This document shows, piece after piece, positions 8,198 through 15,219 of a stretch of 26,348 nt of DNA (within the stretch, counting starts at the first letter, position 1; every line of letters begins with the position of its first letter). This DNA comes from a virus. Location of the stretch: positions 1 to 26,348 of IMG/VR virus record IMGVR_UViG_3300042893_001295; one strand, written 5' to 3'. A model generated the notes under the pieces. The model saw only the letters and a program-made list of their open reading frames with translations, had not been told where the DNA came from and did not search any database. A program made the translations under genes and the position numbers.

Positions 8198-8814
8198 GTT
8201 TTATAAATTACCATCAGGACCGTGGGCATGTTTTTGGAGAATGTTGGAGTTATCCAGACTCTGAATTTATGTACATTAATATACCAAAAAATGCCACCAG
8301 TTGGACTAAACAAAATCTACAGAACTGGGGTTGGGAATGTTACAATTATCATACTGATAATCTTAAAAAAACTCCAATAATAGTATTGCGTGATCCTGTG
8401 GATCGTTGGTTGAGTGGCATTGGTGAATACATGTACCTGTATCATCGAAACATTAATATTGCTGAATTTAATGAAGCATTCCATGATCTAGTATTTGACA
8501 AAATAGCCTTTGACGATCACACTGAGCGCCAAGTATACTTCCTGGAGGGCTTAGAACTCACCAACGCAATATATTTTGAATTTGGTACCAATTACCGACA
8601 AAACTTTAGAAATTTCCTCATTAGTAATCAAATGCCCGATCAATATAGTAGATATGAATATCAACATGTAAGCGATGACAGCCCTGAGCGTCGACAATTT
8701 AAAAAAATATTTGGTGAGCAGATCCAACGATCTAAATATCTCTATCAAATAGAACAATACTTTAAACCTGACTACGAACTAATAGAAAAAGTGGAATTTT
8801 ATGGAACGCGATGA
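8194..8814 (+). CDS. sulfotransferase family protein
   Basis: A 206-residue protein with the two hallmarks of PAPS-dependent sulfotransferases: an N-terminal phosphate-binding segment NIPKNATSW with K32 (5'-phosphosulfate loop), and VLRDPVDRWLSG with R66 (3'-phosphate site). It should move sulfate from PAPS to a hydroxyl or amine, most often on a sugar. It is shorter than typical carbohydrate sulfotransferases but includes both cofactor loops. It overlaps the radical SAM gene by 4 bases and dpdA by 14. The acceptor could be a surface glycan, a virion glycan or a modified base; only the family is seen in the sequence. Confidence 0.75.
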   Translation: MSFINYHQDRGHVFGECWSYPDSEFMYINIPKNATSWTKQNLQNWGWECYNYHTDNLKKTPIIVLRDPVDRWLSGIGEYMYLYHRNINIAEFNEAFHDLVFDKIAFDDHTERQVYFLEGLELTNAIYFEFGTNYRQNFRNFLISNQMPDQYSRYEYQHVSDDSPERRQFKKIFGEQIQRSKYLYQIEQYFKPDYELIEKVEFYGTR

Positions 8815-10534
8815 CCTAACTAGTAAACAGAACGACTATGCAGTTTTTCTACCAGCACTAAGTGGATTCTATGCCACATACATTGGCAAACAACGATCCG
8901 ATGCGAGCTTTATTCCACCAGAACGCATGCCTGCGGGTATTCCTGATATGGAGCAACTCAATTGGCTGAATCCACAGAAGGGACTATTTCCCTATCGCTG
9001 GAGTCTGTACTCAGCAGGACACGCCAATCTGGATTTAAACAAGGTAGATCCAGGTGAGGATATGGTTCGTGATCGCGACCCCAGTGCCATTATCTTGGGC
9101 GACTCGGGCGGATTCCAGATTGCCAAAGGTGTCTGGGAAGGTATCTGGGCGGCACCCGATAGCCCTGGTGTACAGGCTAAATTGACTGAACTAGCTGGTA
9201 AAACCGAACAACGTGTTAATAAATCGGGCAAGACTGTCACAGTTGACTTACTAAAAGAATACCAAGATAAATTGGATGCCGCACAGAAAAAACGTGAGGG
9301 TGTTCTCAGATGGATGGACGGTGTTATGAACTGGGGCATGGTACTGGATACACCAGCCTGGGTTGCTAACACACCAGTTGGACCTAAAATTGGCCTATAC
9401 ACATATGATGATGCCGTGGCTGCAACCAAATATAACAACGAATATTTTATTCGGCATCGTAAAGGCGTTGAAAATGGTGGCGTTAAGTTTTTGAATGTAT
9501 TACAAGGTAGTCATCATACTGAAGCATTTAACTGGTATGAGACCATGAAGGATTTCTGTGATCCTATCAAATATCCCGGCAGACACTTTAATGGTTGGGC
9601 CATGGGAGGTCAGACCAAGACCGACGCTGAACTTATGATTCGTTTGCTGATTGGTATGAAGTTTGACGGATTACTACAACAAGGTAAGCAGGATTGGTTG
9701 CACGTTCTGGGAACTAGTAAGATTGAATATGCTCTGCTATTGACTGACCTGCAGCGAGCCATTCGTAAATATGTTAATCCTGATTTTACCATCAGCTTTG
9801 ACTGTGCGAGTCCATTCCTGGCCACAGCCAACGGACAGATCTACCATCATGCCGATCTGAGTCGGGATAATGGACGCTGGAGTTATCGTATGAGTAAGAG
9901 TATTGACGATAAGAAATATGCCCTGGATACTCGTACATTACGTGAAGTGGCCATGCACGATTTTGTTGACCACTTTAAACATTTTGATGAAAGTCCCATC
10001 AGTGCTCATTGTAAGATCAGCGACATCTGTATCTACAAGCCTGGTGTCCCCAAGACTGATCTGGAGTTGGATGATGTGATCTTTGATCTACATAATCCCG
10101 ATCACTATGTAGTACAACCAGATCTTAATAAAATTAACAAGATTGGACGCACCAGCTGGGACAGTTTTAGCTATGCTCTACAAATGGGCCACAATGTCTG
10201 GACACATATCTATGCGGTGCAAGAAGCCAATCGCCAATATGATCAGGGTCGGCTGCCCAAGAGTATGCAATGGAGTACTGGTGATTATTCCAAATGTCGC
10301 GACCTAGTAGAACAGATCTTCTCCGCGTCAACTCGGGAAGAAGCAGAAGCAATCATTACCAAATATAAGATGTATTGGATTGAAATTTTAGGATCGTTTG
10401 GTAATATTGGTAAGAAAGCCATCAACTCAGAAACACAATTCCAAGCCCTGTTTACTTTCGTTGAAGATGATAACGACGGTGAGATTGGTGATGACATGGA
10501 ATTTGATGAAACTAAATTAGACAATCTATCCTGA
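8801..10534 (+). CDS. dpdA: DpdA, 7-deazaguanine DNA transglycosylase
   Basis: A 577-residue member of the tRNA-guanine transglycosylase superfamily. Motif GDSGGFQIA with D101 matches the TGT substrate-binding block, and ISFDCASPF with D334 is the probable nucleophile. GGQTKTDAE near residue 267 and H403/C404/C410 may be substrate and zinc sites. Phage DpdA swaps guanine in DNA for preQ0 or a derivative, giving resistance to restriction. It is longer than bacterial TGT (about 375 residues), which fits the phage DNA enzyme. FolE, QueD, QueE and YhhQ in the same window support the DNA-modification role over tRNA queuosine. The start overlaps the sulfotransferase by 14 bases. Confidence 0.87.
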   Translation: MERDDLTSKQNDYAVFLPALSGFYATYIGKQRSDASFIPPERMPAGIPDMEQLNWLNPQKGLFPYRWSLYSAGHANLDLNKVDPGEDMVRDRDPSAIILGDSGGFQIAKGVWEGIWAAPDSPGVQAKLTELAGKTEQRVNKSGKTVTVDLLKEYQDKLDAAQKKREGVLRWMDGVMNWGMVLDTPAWVANTPVGPKIGLYTYDDAVAATKYNNEYFIRHRKGVENGGVKFLNVLQGSHHTEAFNWYETMKDFCDPIKYPGRHFNGWAMGGQTKTDAELMIRLLIGMKFDGLLQQGKQDWLHVLGTSKIEYALLLTDLQRAIRKYVNPDFTISFDCASPFLATANGQIYHHADLSRDNGRWSYRMSKSIDDKKYALDTRTLREVAMHDFVDHFKHFDESPISAHCKISDICIYKPGVPKTDLELDDVIFDLHNPDHYVVQPDLNKINKIGRTSWDSFSYALQMGHNVWTHIYAVQEANRQYDQGRLPKSMQWSTGDYSKCRDLVEQIFSASTREEAEAIITKYKMYWIEILGSFGNIGKKAINSETQFQALFTFVEDDNDGEIGDDMEFDETKLDNLS

Positions 10535-10546
10535 TTAATATACAAT
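10518..10546 (+). promoter_or_regulatory. sigma70-type promoter for the T-fold gene
   Basis: TAGACA at 10518-10523 and TACAAT at 10541-10546 have a 17-base spacer. The -35 lies in the last codons of dpdA. The expected leader holds AGAGGA before the ATG at 10566. Confidence 0.55.
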
Positions 10547-10565
10547 AACAGTTAGAGGAACAGTA

Positions 10566-11030
10566 ATGAATCAAGAACAACGCGAACTAATTGAAAGAAT
10601 ATCAAGTACAGCCCAACGGCAAATTTGGGTAAACTTCAAAAAAGAAGGCATACATAAATACCCTGCAGCATTAACAGACCCCATGCTGGCTACAGGAGAT
10701 GAATATGATGTATCGTTTTTGGGTTATCCTCATCGTCATATCTTTCACTTCCGGGTGTGGATCGATGTATTCCACAATGACCGAGACATTGAGTTCATCC
10801 AGTTCAAACGCTGGCTGGAAAACCTTTACCGTTCCCCCGATAACCGTAATAAGAATACCGTTTTAAGTTTAGATTACAAATCATGCGAAATGATTGCCGA
10901 CGATCTGTACGTACAGATTGCTGCACGATATTCCGGACGCAGTGTCTGGATAGAAGTAGCCGAAGATGGTGAGAACGGCTGCTTGATCAAGTACAACACT
11001 CATCGACCATATCAATCAATCAGTATCTAA
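10566..11030 (+). CDS. QueD-like T-fold protein, function unknown
   Basis: A 154-residue protein that I align by eye to the 6-pyruvoyltetrahydropterin synthase/QueD fold. H56-x-H58 followed by a beta strand matches HGHSY. DIEFIQFKRWLE (75-86) matches the D-F-x-x-L-K helix. C107-E108 followed by an amphipathic helix matches the P-T-x-E helix, and VWIEVAEDGENG (127-138) matches the final strand with E130 and E133. It lacks the catalytic Cys and the first zinc His of QueD. Such proteins recur in marine T4-like phages as hypotheticals. It has its own promoter directly after dpdA. It may bind a pterin or purine, or pair with another T-fold protein; function is inference. Confidence 0.6.
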   Translation: MNQEQRELIERISSTAQRQIWVNFKKEGIHKYPAALTDPMLATGDEYDVSFLGYPHRHIFHFRVWIDVFHNDRDIEFIQFKRWLENLYRSPDNRNKNTVLSLDYKSCEMIADDLYVQIAARYSGRSVWIEVAEDGENGCLIKYNTHRPYQSISI

Positions 11031-11039
11031 GGAAATAAC

Positions 11040-11306
11040 ATGGCCCAACCTACTTGGCTAAAGAAGTACCTGCGCATGAAACCCGAAGTTCGTTCAATTT
11101 TTGACGACCTGGATCGCTATCGTGAATTTTGTGTGGAGCAAGGATACTTCTTTGACGAAGCACATCTGTATAACGAGAAAACGCCCTGGGGTGAAATGCA
11201 ACGTATCCTCCGCGGTAAACCTGCTCGTCCGGGCTGGAACCCTTACCCACGTGCCGAGCGCAAACCTTACGACAAGCCACGCACCAACTATCGAGTACGA
11301 GATTAA
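11040..11306 (+). CDS. small conserved phage protein, unknown
   Basis: An 88-residue protein with a well-placed AAGGAA ribosome site 5 bases before the ATG. The N-terminal half (FDDLDRYREFC, then a Y-F-F-D-E-A-H-L-Y stretch) resembles a short protein I associate with many marine T4-like phages. The C-terminal third is Pro/Arg-rich and very basic, so nucleic-acid binding is plausible. No catalytic motif is visible. Confidence 0.7.
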   Translation: MAQPTWLKKYLRMKPEVRSIFDDLDRYREFCVEQGYFFDEAHLYNEKTPWGEMQRILRGKPARPGWNPYPRAERKPYDKPRTNYRVRD

Positions 11307-11337
11307 TCATGGCTAATATCAGTAATAGGATTTAAGT

Positions 11338-11502
11338 ATGGAAAACTCTCGATGTAGTACCTGCGGGATGAAAATCAAATCTGACTGTGATTATCAACAG
11401 GGCCGTTGTCCGCATCGCGCCAGTTTGGTTGACTTAATCCTGACAAGTCCATATTATATGCGATTCCACAATCTACTTAAACGCTTACGTATTATTAAAT
11501 GA
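11338..11502 (+). CDS. 54-residue four-cysteine microprotein
   Basis: A 54-codon frame preceded by AGGA 9 bases upstream and ending in ATGA with the start of the glycosyltransferase gene. Four Cys lie in the first half (C6, C9, C17, C24), spaced CX2C-X7-CX6C, with H26 close by. This suggests a small metal-binding knuckle followed by a basic helix (residues 33-54). I recognise no family. The coupling and ribosome site support a real gene. It might be a zinc-binding regulator or partner. Confidence 0.65.
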   Translation: MENSRCSTCGMKIKSDCDYQQGRCPHRASLVDLILTSPYYMRFHNLLKRLRIIK

Positions 11503-12563
11503 ACACAATCTATATTGTACCCATTGAGCCCATTGACTCTCGATACACTAAGCAATGGTACGACAATATTCCAGGTATTCTAGAATCAGCTATTACTACA
11601 CAAGGTACGAACTACACTGTCAAAACTATCGACGGAGTGACTATACCAGCAGGTACTACCAGTGGTGCGTTCCTGGACTTTGGTGCCACCAATGTCTACA
11701 AGGCCAGCCAGACAGAGGCCATCAGTCGACTGTTTAGCACTGGTGAGATCAAGCCAGGTGATAAGTTTTTGGTAACAGATGCCTGGAACTTTGCCATCAC
11801 AGCCATACGTTACATGAGTGACCTACTGGATATTCCTGTAGAGATACATGGCATCTGGCATGCAGGTGCTTATGATCCCACAGATATTCTGGGATACAAA
11901 ATGCAAAAACCCTGGCCACACCATCAGGAACGTGCCTGGTTCCATGCTTGTGATCGCAATTACTTTGCCACTGATTTCCACAAAGACATGTTCTTGCGTA
12001 ACTTGGAGATTTCTGCGGAGTTTCATCACAAAGCAGTACGTAGTGGACAACCACATACGCCCATCATCGATCAGTGCAGTCAGTATTGGAACACCATCAA
12101 GACCGACACCATGATCTGGCCACATCGATACAATGCTGACAAGCAGCCAGACATTGTGGAACATTTGCAATTGAATATCTATAGCAACACACTGATCACA
12201 CAGAAGATGAATCTCAGCAAGGCAGAGTACTATCAGACACTGGGTCGATGCAAGGTGCTGTTTAGCTGTAGTCTACATGAGAACCTGGGCATCAGTGTCA
12301 TGGAAGGTGTGCTGGCTGGTGTCATACCTGTGCTGCCAGATCGTTGCAGCTATACAGAAATGTATTTGCCGGAATTTAAATATCCCAGAATCTGGACTGA
12401 GAGTTGGGAAAATTATATAGCATACCAACTGCCCATGGCTGATTTCATCAATCAGCGTATACGTAACTATAATAACTATATCCCAGCATTGATGGAACAA
12501 AAGGCCATCTTGATCAAGGATTACCTGCAACCCACTGTCATGGTCAATCAATTGACATCATGA
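11499..12563 (+). CDS. GT-B glycosyltransferase (GT4-like)
   Basis: A 354-residue protein whose C-terminal half carries the EX7E motif of GT4-type retaining glycosyltransferases (E261 and E269 in ENLGISVME) followed by G-x-I-P-V-L-P. The N-terminal half has Rossmann-like strands and an EIHGIWHAG stretch near residue 115. It should transfer a sugar from a nucleotide donor. No hydroxymethylcytosine enzymes are visible here, so a T4-like DNA glucosylation role is not shown. A decorated 7-deazaguanine, a virion protein or a host glycan are all possible acceptors. It overlaps both neighbours by 4 bases (ATGA). Confidence 0.7.
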   Translation: MNTIYIVPIEPIDSRYTKQWYDNIPGILESAITTQGTNYTVKTIDGVTIPAGTTSGAFLDFGATNVYKASQTEAISRLFSTGEIKPGDKFLVTDAWNFAITAIRYMSDLLDIPVEIHGIWHAGAYDPTDILGYKMQKPWPHHQERAWFHACDRNYFATDFHKDMFLRNLEISAEFHHKAVRSGQPHTPIIDQCSQYWNTIKTDTMIWPHRYNADKQPDIVEHLQLNIYSNTLITQKMNLSKAEYYQTLGRCKVLFSCSLHENLGISVMEGVLAGVIPVLPDRCSYTEMYLPEFKYPRIWTESWENYIAYQLPMADFINQRIRNYNNYIPALMEQKAILIKDYLQPTVMVNQLTS

Positions 12564-12754
12564 TGGACACCAAACCGGAAATCTGGTTGGCGGTTTGCGA
12601 GGAACATTTTCCTGGCAAAACCGACGCTGAGATTATGTCATACAGTATGAAGGCTGCCGCCGATTGGTATCACGGCCAGGATAATGCATTGGCACAATTG
12701 TTTGACCAATACGTAATGATTAAAAACTTAAAAGGAGATGTAAATGGCAACTAA
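12560..12754 (+). CDS. small phage protein, unknown
   Basis: A 64-residue acidic, probably helical protein that overlaps the glycosyltransferase stop by 4 bases. W9, W36 and Y37 could form a small hydrophobic core. Its end overlaps the next gene by 11 bases and includes that gene's ribosome site. No recognised domain. Confidence 0.6.
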   Translation: MMDTKPEIWLAVCEEHFPGKTDAEIMSYSMKAAADWYHGQDNALAQLFDQYVMIKNLKGDVNGN

Positions 12755-12959
12755 GAAATCAGCAGTAAGTAAAATCAGCGATAAGCTGGCCAAGGTAAAT
12801 GAGAACTATAATGTTTATATGTACGATAATGGATACATGTTTGAGATCAGTGGCAAGGATTCTGAAGGCGATTGGAAGACTGCCAAGATCATGTGCGCGA
12901 CAATTGATCAGTTGGTAGAACTGGTTCGTGAGGCAGACAGCATGGAACGTGACGACTGA
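12744..12959 (+). CDS. small phage protein, unknown
   Basis: A 71-residue protein with a strong AAAGGAG ribosome site before the ATG. A basic N terminus precedes a beta-like stretch (NVYMYDNGYMFEISG, residues 22-36) and a C-terminal helix ending in an acidic tail. It resembles short conserved marine-phage proteins of unknown function. The stop overlaps the next start by one base (TGATG). Confidence 0.65.
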   Translation: MATKKSAVSKISDKLAKVNENYNVYMYDNGYMFEISGKDSEGDWKTAKIMCATIDQLVELVREADSMERDD

Positions 12960-13534
12960 TGTTCAAACAGCTTTTCGAATTTGAAAAAGCTCTGTCTGAG
13001 TACACTGGTGCACCTTATGTAATATTAACAGACGGGTGTACCCATGCTATTGAATTATGCATGCGATACGATCAGGTCAAAGCCTGTAAATTTACAGCCC
13101 ATACATATCTTAGCATTGCCATGACCATGCGTCAACTGGGCATCAGTTATGAGTTGATCGAAGAACGATGGACTGGTGAGTATCAATTTTACGGCACTCG
13201 AGTCTGGGATAGTGCTCGCAGACTGGAACGTGACATGTATCGATCTGGAGCCATGCAGTGTTTAAGTTTTGGTCACAGTAAGCCTCTGGAAATTGGAAAA
13301 TGTGGGGCCATATTATTAGACGATGTTGCTGCCTATCATGTTATAAGTCGTTGGAGGAGTGACGGCCGCGATCTGACAGTAAGTCCCTGGCAGGAACAAG
13401 CTAAATTTAGCGTTGGTTATCACTATTGTCCTACTCTGGAGTCCTGTGCTCAGGGTCTGGAAAAATTACCTCAGATTAACCAACCACCTAAATATCATCA
13501 ATATCCTGATCTCAGGCATATTCAAATTGTTTGA
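12959..13534 (+). CDS. half-length DegT/DnrJ/EryC1-type PLP aminotransferase-like protein
   Basis: A 191-residue protein matching only the large-domain core of DegT-family sugar aminotransferases (usually 360-400 residues). TDGCTHAIEL (24-33) fits the PLP phosphate-binding turn. FTAHTYLS (45-52) corresponds to the AYTYVA block. D84 in VWDSAR fits the PLP-pyridine Asp, and K108 in SFGHSKPLEIG fits the Schiff-base Lys. All key cofactor residues seem present, but the C-terminal small domain is missing. It may be a compact enzyme, act in a dimer, or have lost activity. DegT enzymes make amino sugars on nucleotide carriers, which would fit the neighbouring glycosyltransferase. The last codons hold the -35 of the folE promoter. 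Confidence 0.65.
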   Translation: MFKQLFEFEKALSEYTGAPYVILTDGCTHAIELCMRYDQVKACKFTAHTYLSIAMTMRQLGISYELIEERWTGEYQFYGTRVWDSARRLERDMYRSGAMQCLSFGHSKPLEIGKCGAILLDDVAAYHVISRWRSDGRDLTVSPWQEQAKFSVGYHYCPTLESCAQGLEKLPQINQPPKYHQYPDLRHIQIV

Positions 13535-13559
13535 CTATACTGTCAAAATAAATTATAAT
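13531..13559 (+). promoter_or_regulatory. sigma70-type promoter for folE
   Basis: TTGACT at 13531-13536 and a perfect TATAAT at 13554-13559 are 17 bases apart. The expected start is near 13566, and an AAAGGAA ribosome site follows before the ATG at 13583. Confidence 0.85.
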
Positions 13560-13582
13560 ACATTATCTTAAAGGAAAAACTG

Positions 13583-14281
13583 ATGTCAGAAGGTAAACAT
13601 CTGAGCGAAATAATTCGCTCTCGCATGCAGCAGGACGGTAAGAGATTTTGGGCTGGTGATAATATCAGCGAATACTTGGCTGACAGTGATCGCGAACATT
13701 TGATCAATGAAGCCACTGAGGCCTTTGAAGATGTACTGGACACATTACTTATTGATCGAGAGAATGATCCCAACAGCAAGGGAACTGCACGTAGATTGGC
13801 CAAGATGTATTTTAACGAGATCATGGCCGGTCGTTACGAATCTGCTCCAGATGCAACAGCATTTCCAAATGATAGTGAGGATAGATATGAAGGTATGTTG
13901 GTTGTGCGCAGTGAGTTGCGCAGTATGTGCAGTCACCACCATCAGCCTGTTAGCGGTGTTGCCTACATCGGAATTATCGCAGCCAACAAGCTTATTGGGC
14001 TTTCTAAGTATACTAGGATTGCTCAATGGTGTGCTCGCCGTGGTACTTTGCAGGAAGAGCTCTGTAACGACATCGCCAGAGAAATAAGCCGGGCCACAGA
14101 CAGTAACAACGTAGCTGTCTACATTCAAGCAACACATGGATGCTGTGAGAACCGCGGTATCATGGCACATAGTTCGTTAACACAGACTACTGTACTAAAG
14201 GGTCGCTTCCTGGAAGATGCTGGTACCAAGAAAGAGTTCTTTGACAACATCAAACTACAACAAGAGTTTGCGCCCAGATGA
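13583..14281 (+). CDS. folE: GTP cyclohydrolase I
   Basis: A 232-residue FolE (E. coli 222). It opens GTP to 7,8-dihydroneopterin triphosphate, the first step to folate and to 7-deazaguanines. The zinc site is intact: C116 and H119 in SMCSHHH, and C187 in HGCCENRG. The family blocks P-V-S-G, NKLIGLSKYTRI and R-x-x-x-x-QEEL are in order. Its own strong promoter and the queD and queE genes nearby point to a role in the 7-deazaguanine path. The stop overlaps the ATG of a short frame at 14278. Confidence 0.95.
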   Translation: MSEGKHLSEIIRSRMQQDGKRFWAGDNISEYLADSDREHLINEATEAFEDVLDTLLIDRENDPNSKGTARRLAKMYFNEIMAGRYESAPDATAFPNDSEDRYEGMLVVRSELRSMCSHHHQPVSGVAYIGIIAANKLIGLSKYTRIAQWCARRGTLQEELCNDIAREISRATDSNNVAVYIQATHGCCENRGIMAHSSLTQTTVLKGRFLEDAGTKKEFFDNIKLQQEFAPR

Positions 14282-14346
14282 TTACTCTGCCTCCCGGTTG
14301 TACCGTTAGTCAGAATATCAGGATCGTGGTCAGTGACATTGACTGA
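14278..14346 (+). pseudogene. 5' part of a probably frameshifted small gene
   Basis: A 22-codon frame begins with an ATG that overlaps the folE stop (ATGA), as real junctions here do, and ends at a TGA at 14344-14346. It reads like a protein start (MITLPPGC, then a beta strand). The next frame, shifted by one base, continues with LTDDMVQWF as if it were the rest of the same protein. Skipping one base near 14338 would join them smoothly. This suggests an indel, a sequencing error, or +1 frameshifting (the stop is TGA followed by C). Confidence 0.45.
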
Positions 14347-14617
14347 CGACATGGTTCAATGGTTTGTGGATGTGGGTGGCTCAGTCAGTACTGACCATCA
14401 ATTCAAAACGTATTCTTATCCCCCAGAGCGCGAAAAGATCATCAAACGTGTCAGCTACGGCCGTGGCAAGTATTGTTATCGGCTGCAGGATGGCACTAAT
14501 GGCACCTTGTTACACTTCCAGGGCGAAGATGCAGTGGTGGCATCGGCATTTATGTTAAGATTTAACAACTACATATTATCACACAACTTTCCGGAGTTTA
14601 CCAATGAGCACGCCTAA
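14333..14617 (+). CDS. conserved phage protein, unknown (likely missing its true N terminus)
   Basis: A 94-codon frame opening at a GTG. No good ribosome site precedes it and the frame is open upstream to 14282 without an ATG, so the GTG may not be the true start. The body has an acidic start (TDDMVQWF), a basic middle (residues 30-48) and a compact C-terminal half with RLQDGTNGTLLHFQGEDA. It resembles small conserved T4-like phage proteins. See the entry at 14278 for the probable N-terminal part. It overlaps the phosphoribosyltransferase by 14 bases. Confidence 0.6.
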   Translation: MTLTDDMVQWFVDVGGSVSTDHQFKTYSYPPEREKIIKRVSYGRGKYCYRLQDGTNGTLLHFQGEDAVVASAFMLRFNNYILSHNFPEFTNEHA

Positions 14618-15104
14618 AAAATATTACACTGATCGAGATGTTCGCAGTTTCGTACATAAAATTATTCGTGACATGACGGCAGACGGCTGGCGACCCGACT
14701 ACATCGTGGGATTGACCCGTGGTGGGTTGGTACCAGCTAATATGTTGAGTCAGTATCTGGATATCCCCATGAATGCCTTAAAGGTCAGTCTCCGCGATGA
14801 TACTGATAGTCAAGAAAGTAATCTCTGGATGGCTGAAGATGCATTTAATGGCAAAAACATCTTGATCGTGGACGACATTAACGACACGGGTGCTACATTA
14901 AACTGGATACGTCAGGATTGGCCTAGTGGCTGTCTTCCTAACGATGAAAAATGGAATACCGTTTGGAATAACAATGTTCGATTTGCTGTACTAGTGGATA
15001 ACCAGAATAGTGAATTTGACACCATTGACTACAGTGGCGTAGAGATCAATAAAGCCGAAGAAGATGTCTGGATTGTTTTTCCTTGGGAAAATTGGTGGGA
15101 ATGA
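14604..15104 (+). CDS. type I phosphoribosyltransferase
   Basis: A 166-residue protein with the PRPP-binding signature ILIVDDINDTGAT (residues 86-98, D90 and D91), an early GLTRGGLVPA loop (36-45), and a C-terminal W-I-V-F-P-W-E segment typical of purine (xanthine/guanine) phosphoribosyltransferases. It would join a nucleobase to ribose 5-phosphate from PRPP. In this setting the base could be guanine for GTP supply or a 7-deazaguanine for salvage; the latter is inference. No terminator follows it before the queD control region. Confidence 0.8.
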   Translation: MSTPKKYYTDRDVRSFVHKIIRDMTADGWRPDYIVGLTRGGLVPANMLSQYLDIPMNALKVSLRDDTDSQESNLWMAEDAFNGKNILIVDDINDTGATLNWIRQDWPSGCLPNDEKWNTVWNNNVRFAVLVDNQNSEFDTIDYSGVEINKAEEDVWIVFPWENWWE

Positions 15105-15131
15105 TATTTACTGTGTATGTAATTCGAGCAA

Positions 15132-15139
15132 GATAAATA
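15132..15139 (+). promoter_or_regulatory. T4-type late promoter candidate (GATAAATA) upstream of queD
   Basis: GATAAATA is followed by ATAGTATC. The stretch ATAAATAAnAGTATC is shared with the site at 24932, so the match extends beyond the promoter core. Late transcripts starting near 15146 would read through a hairpin into queD. Confidence 0.5.
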
Positions 15140-15149
15140 ATAGTATCAC

Positions 15150-15174
15150 AGCGGTCTCGGGCATCATCCCCGCT
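15150..15174 (+). other. hairpin upstream of queD
   Basis: AGCGG at 15150-15154 pairs with CCGCT at 15170-15174, and GGG at 15159-15161 can pair with CCC at 15168-15170 as an alternative inner helix. There is no T run after it. It would sit in the leader of late transcripts and just before the sigma70-type promoter. Confidence 0.4.
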
Positions 15175-15202
15175 ATACAAACTCTGCTGCCTATGCTATA
15201 AT
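15174..15202 (+). promoter_or_regulatory. extended -10 promoter for queD
   Basis: A perfect TATAAT at 15197-15202 is preceded by TGC, the extended -10 element. TATACA at 15174-15179 gives a 4-of-6 -35 with a 17-base spacer. The start near 15209 falls at the AGGAG ribosome site (15209-15213), so the leader would be only about 11 bases. Confidence 0.7.
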
Positions 15203-15219
15203 TAACATAGGAGAAATAA

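Noticed and set aside
8992-9438. 148-codon antisense frame inside dpdA
   Set aside because: Shadow of a confidently identified sense gene; no ribosome site or family pattern.
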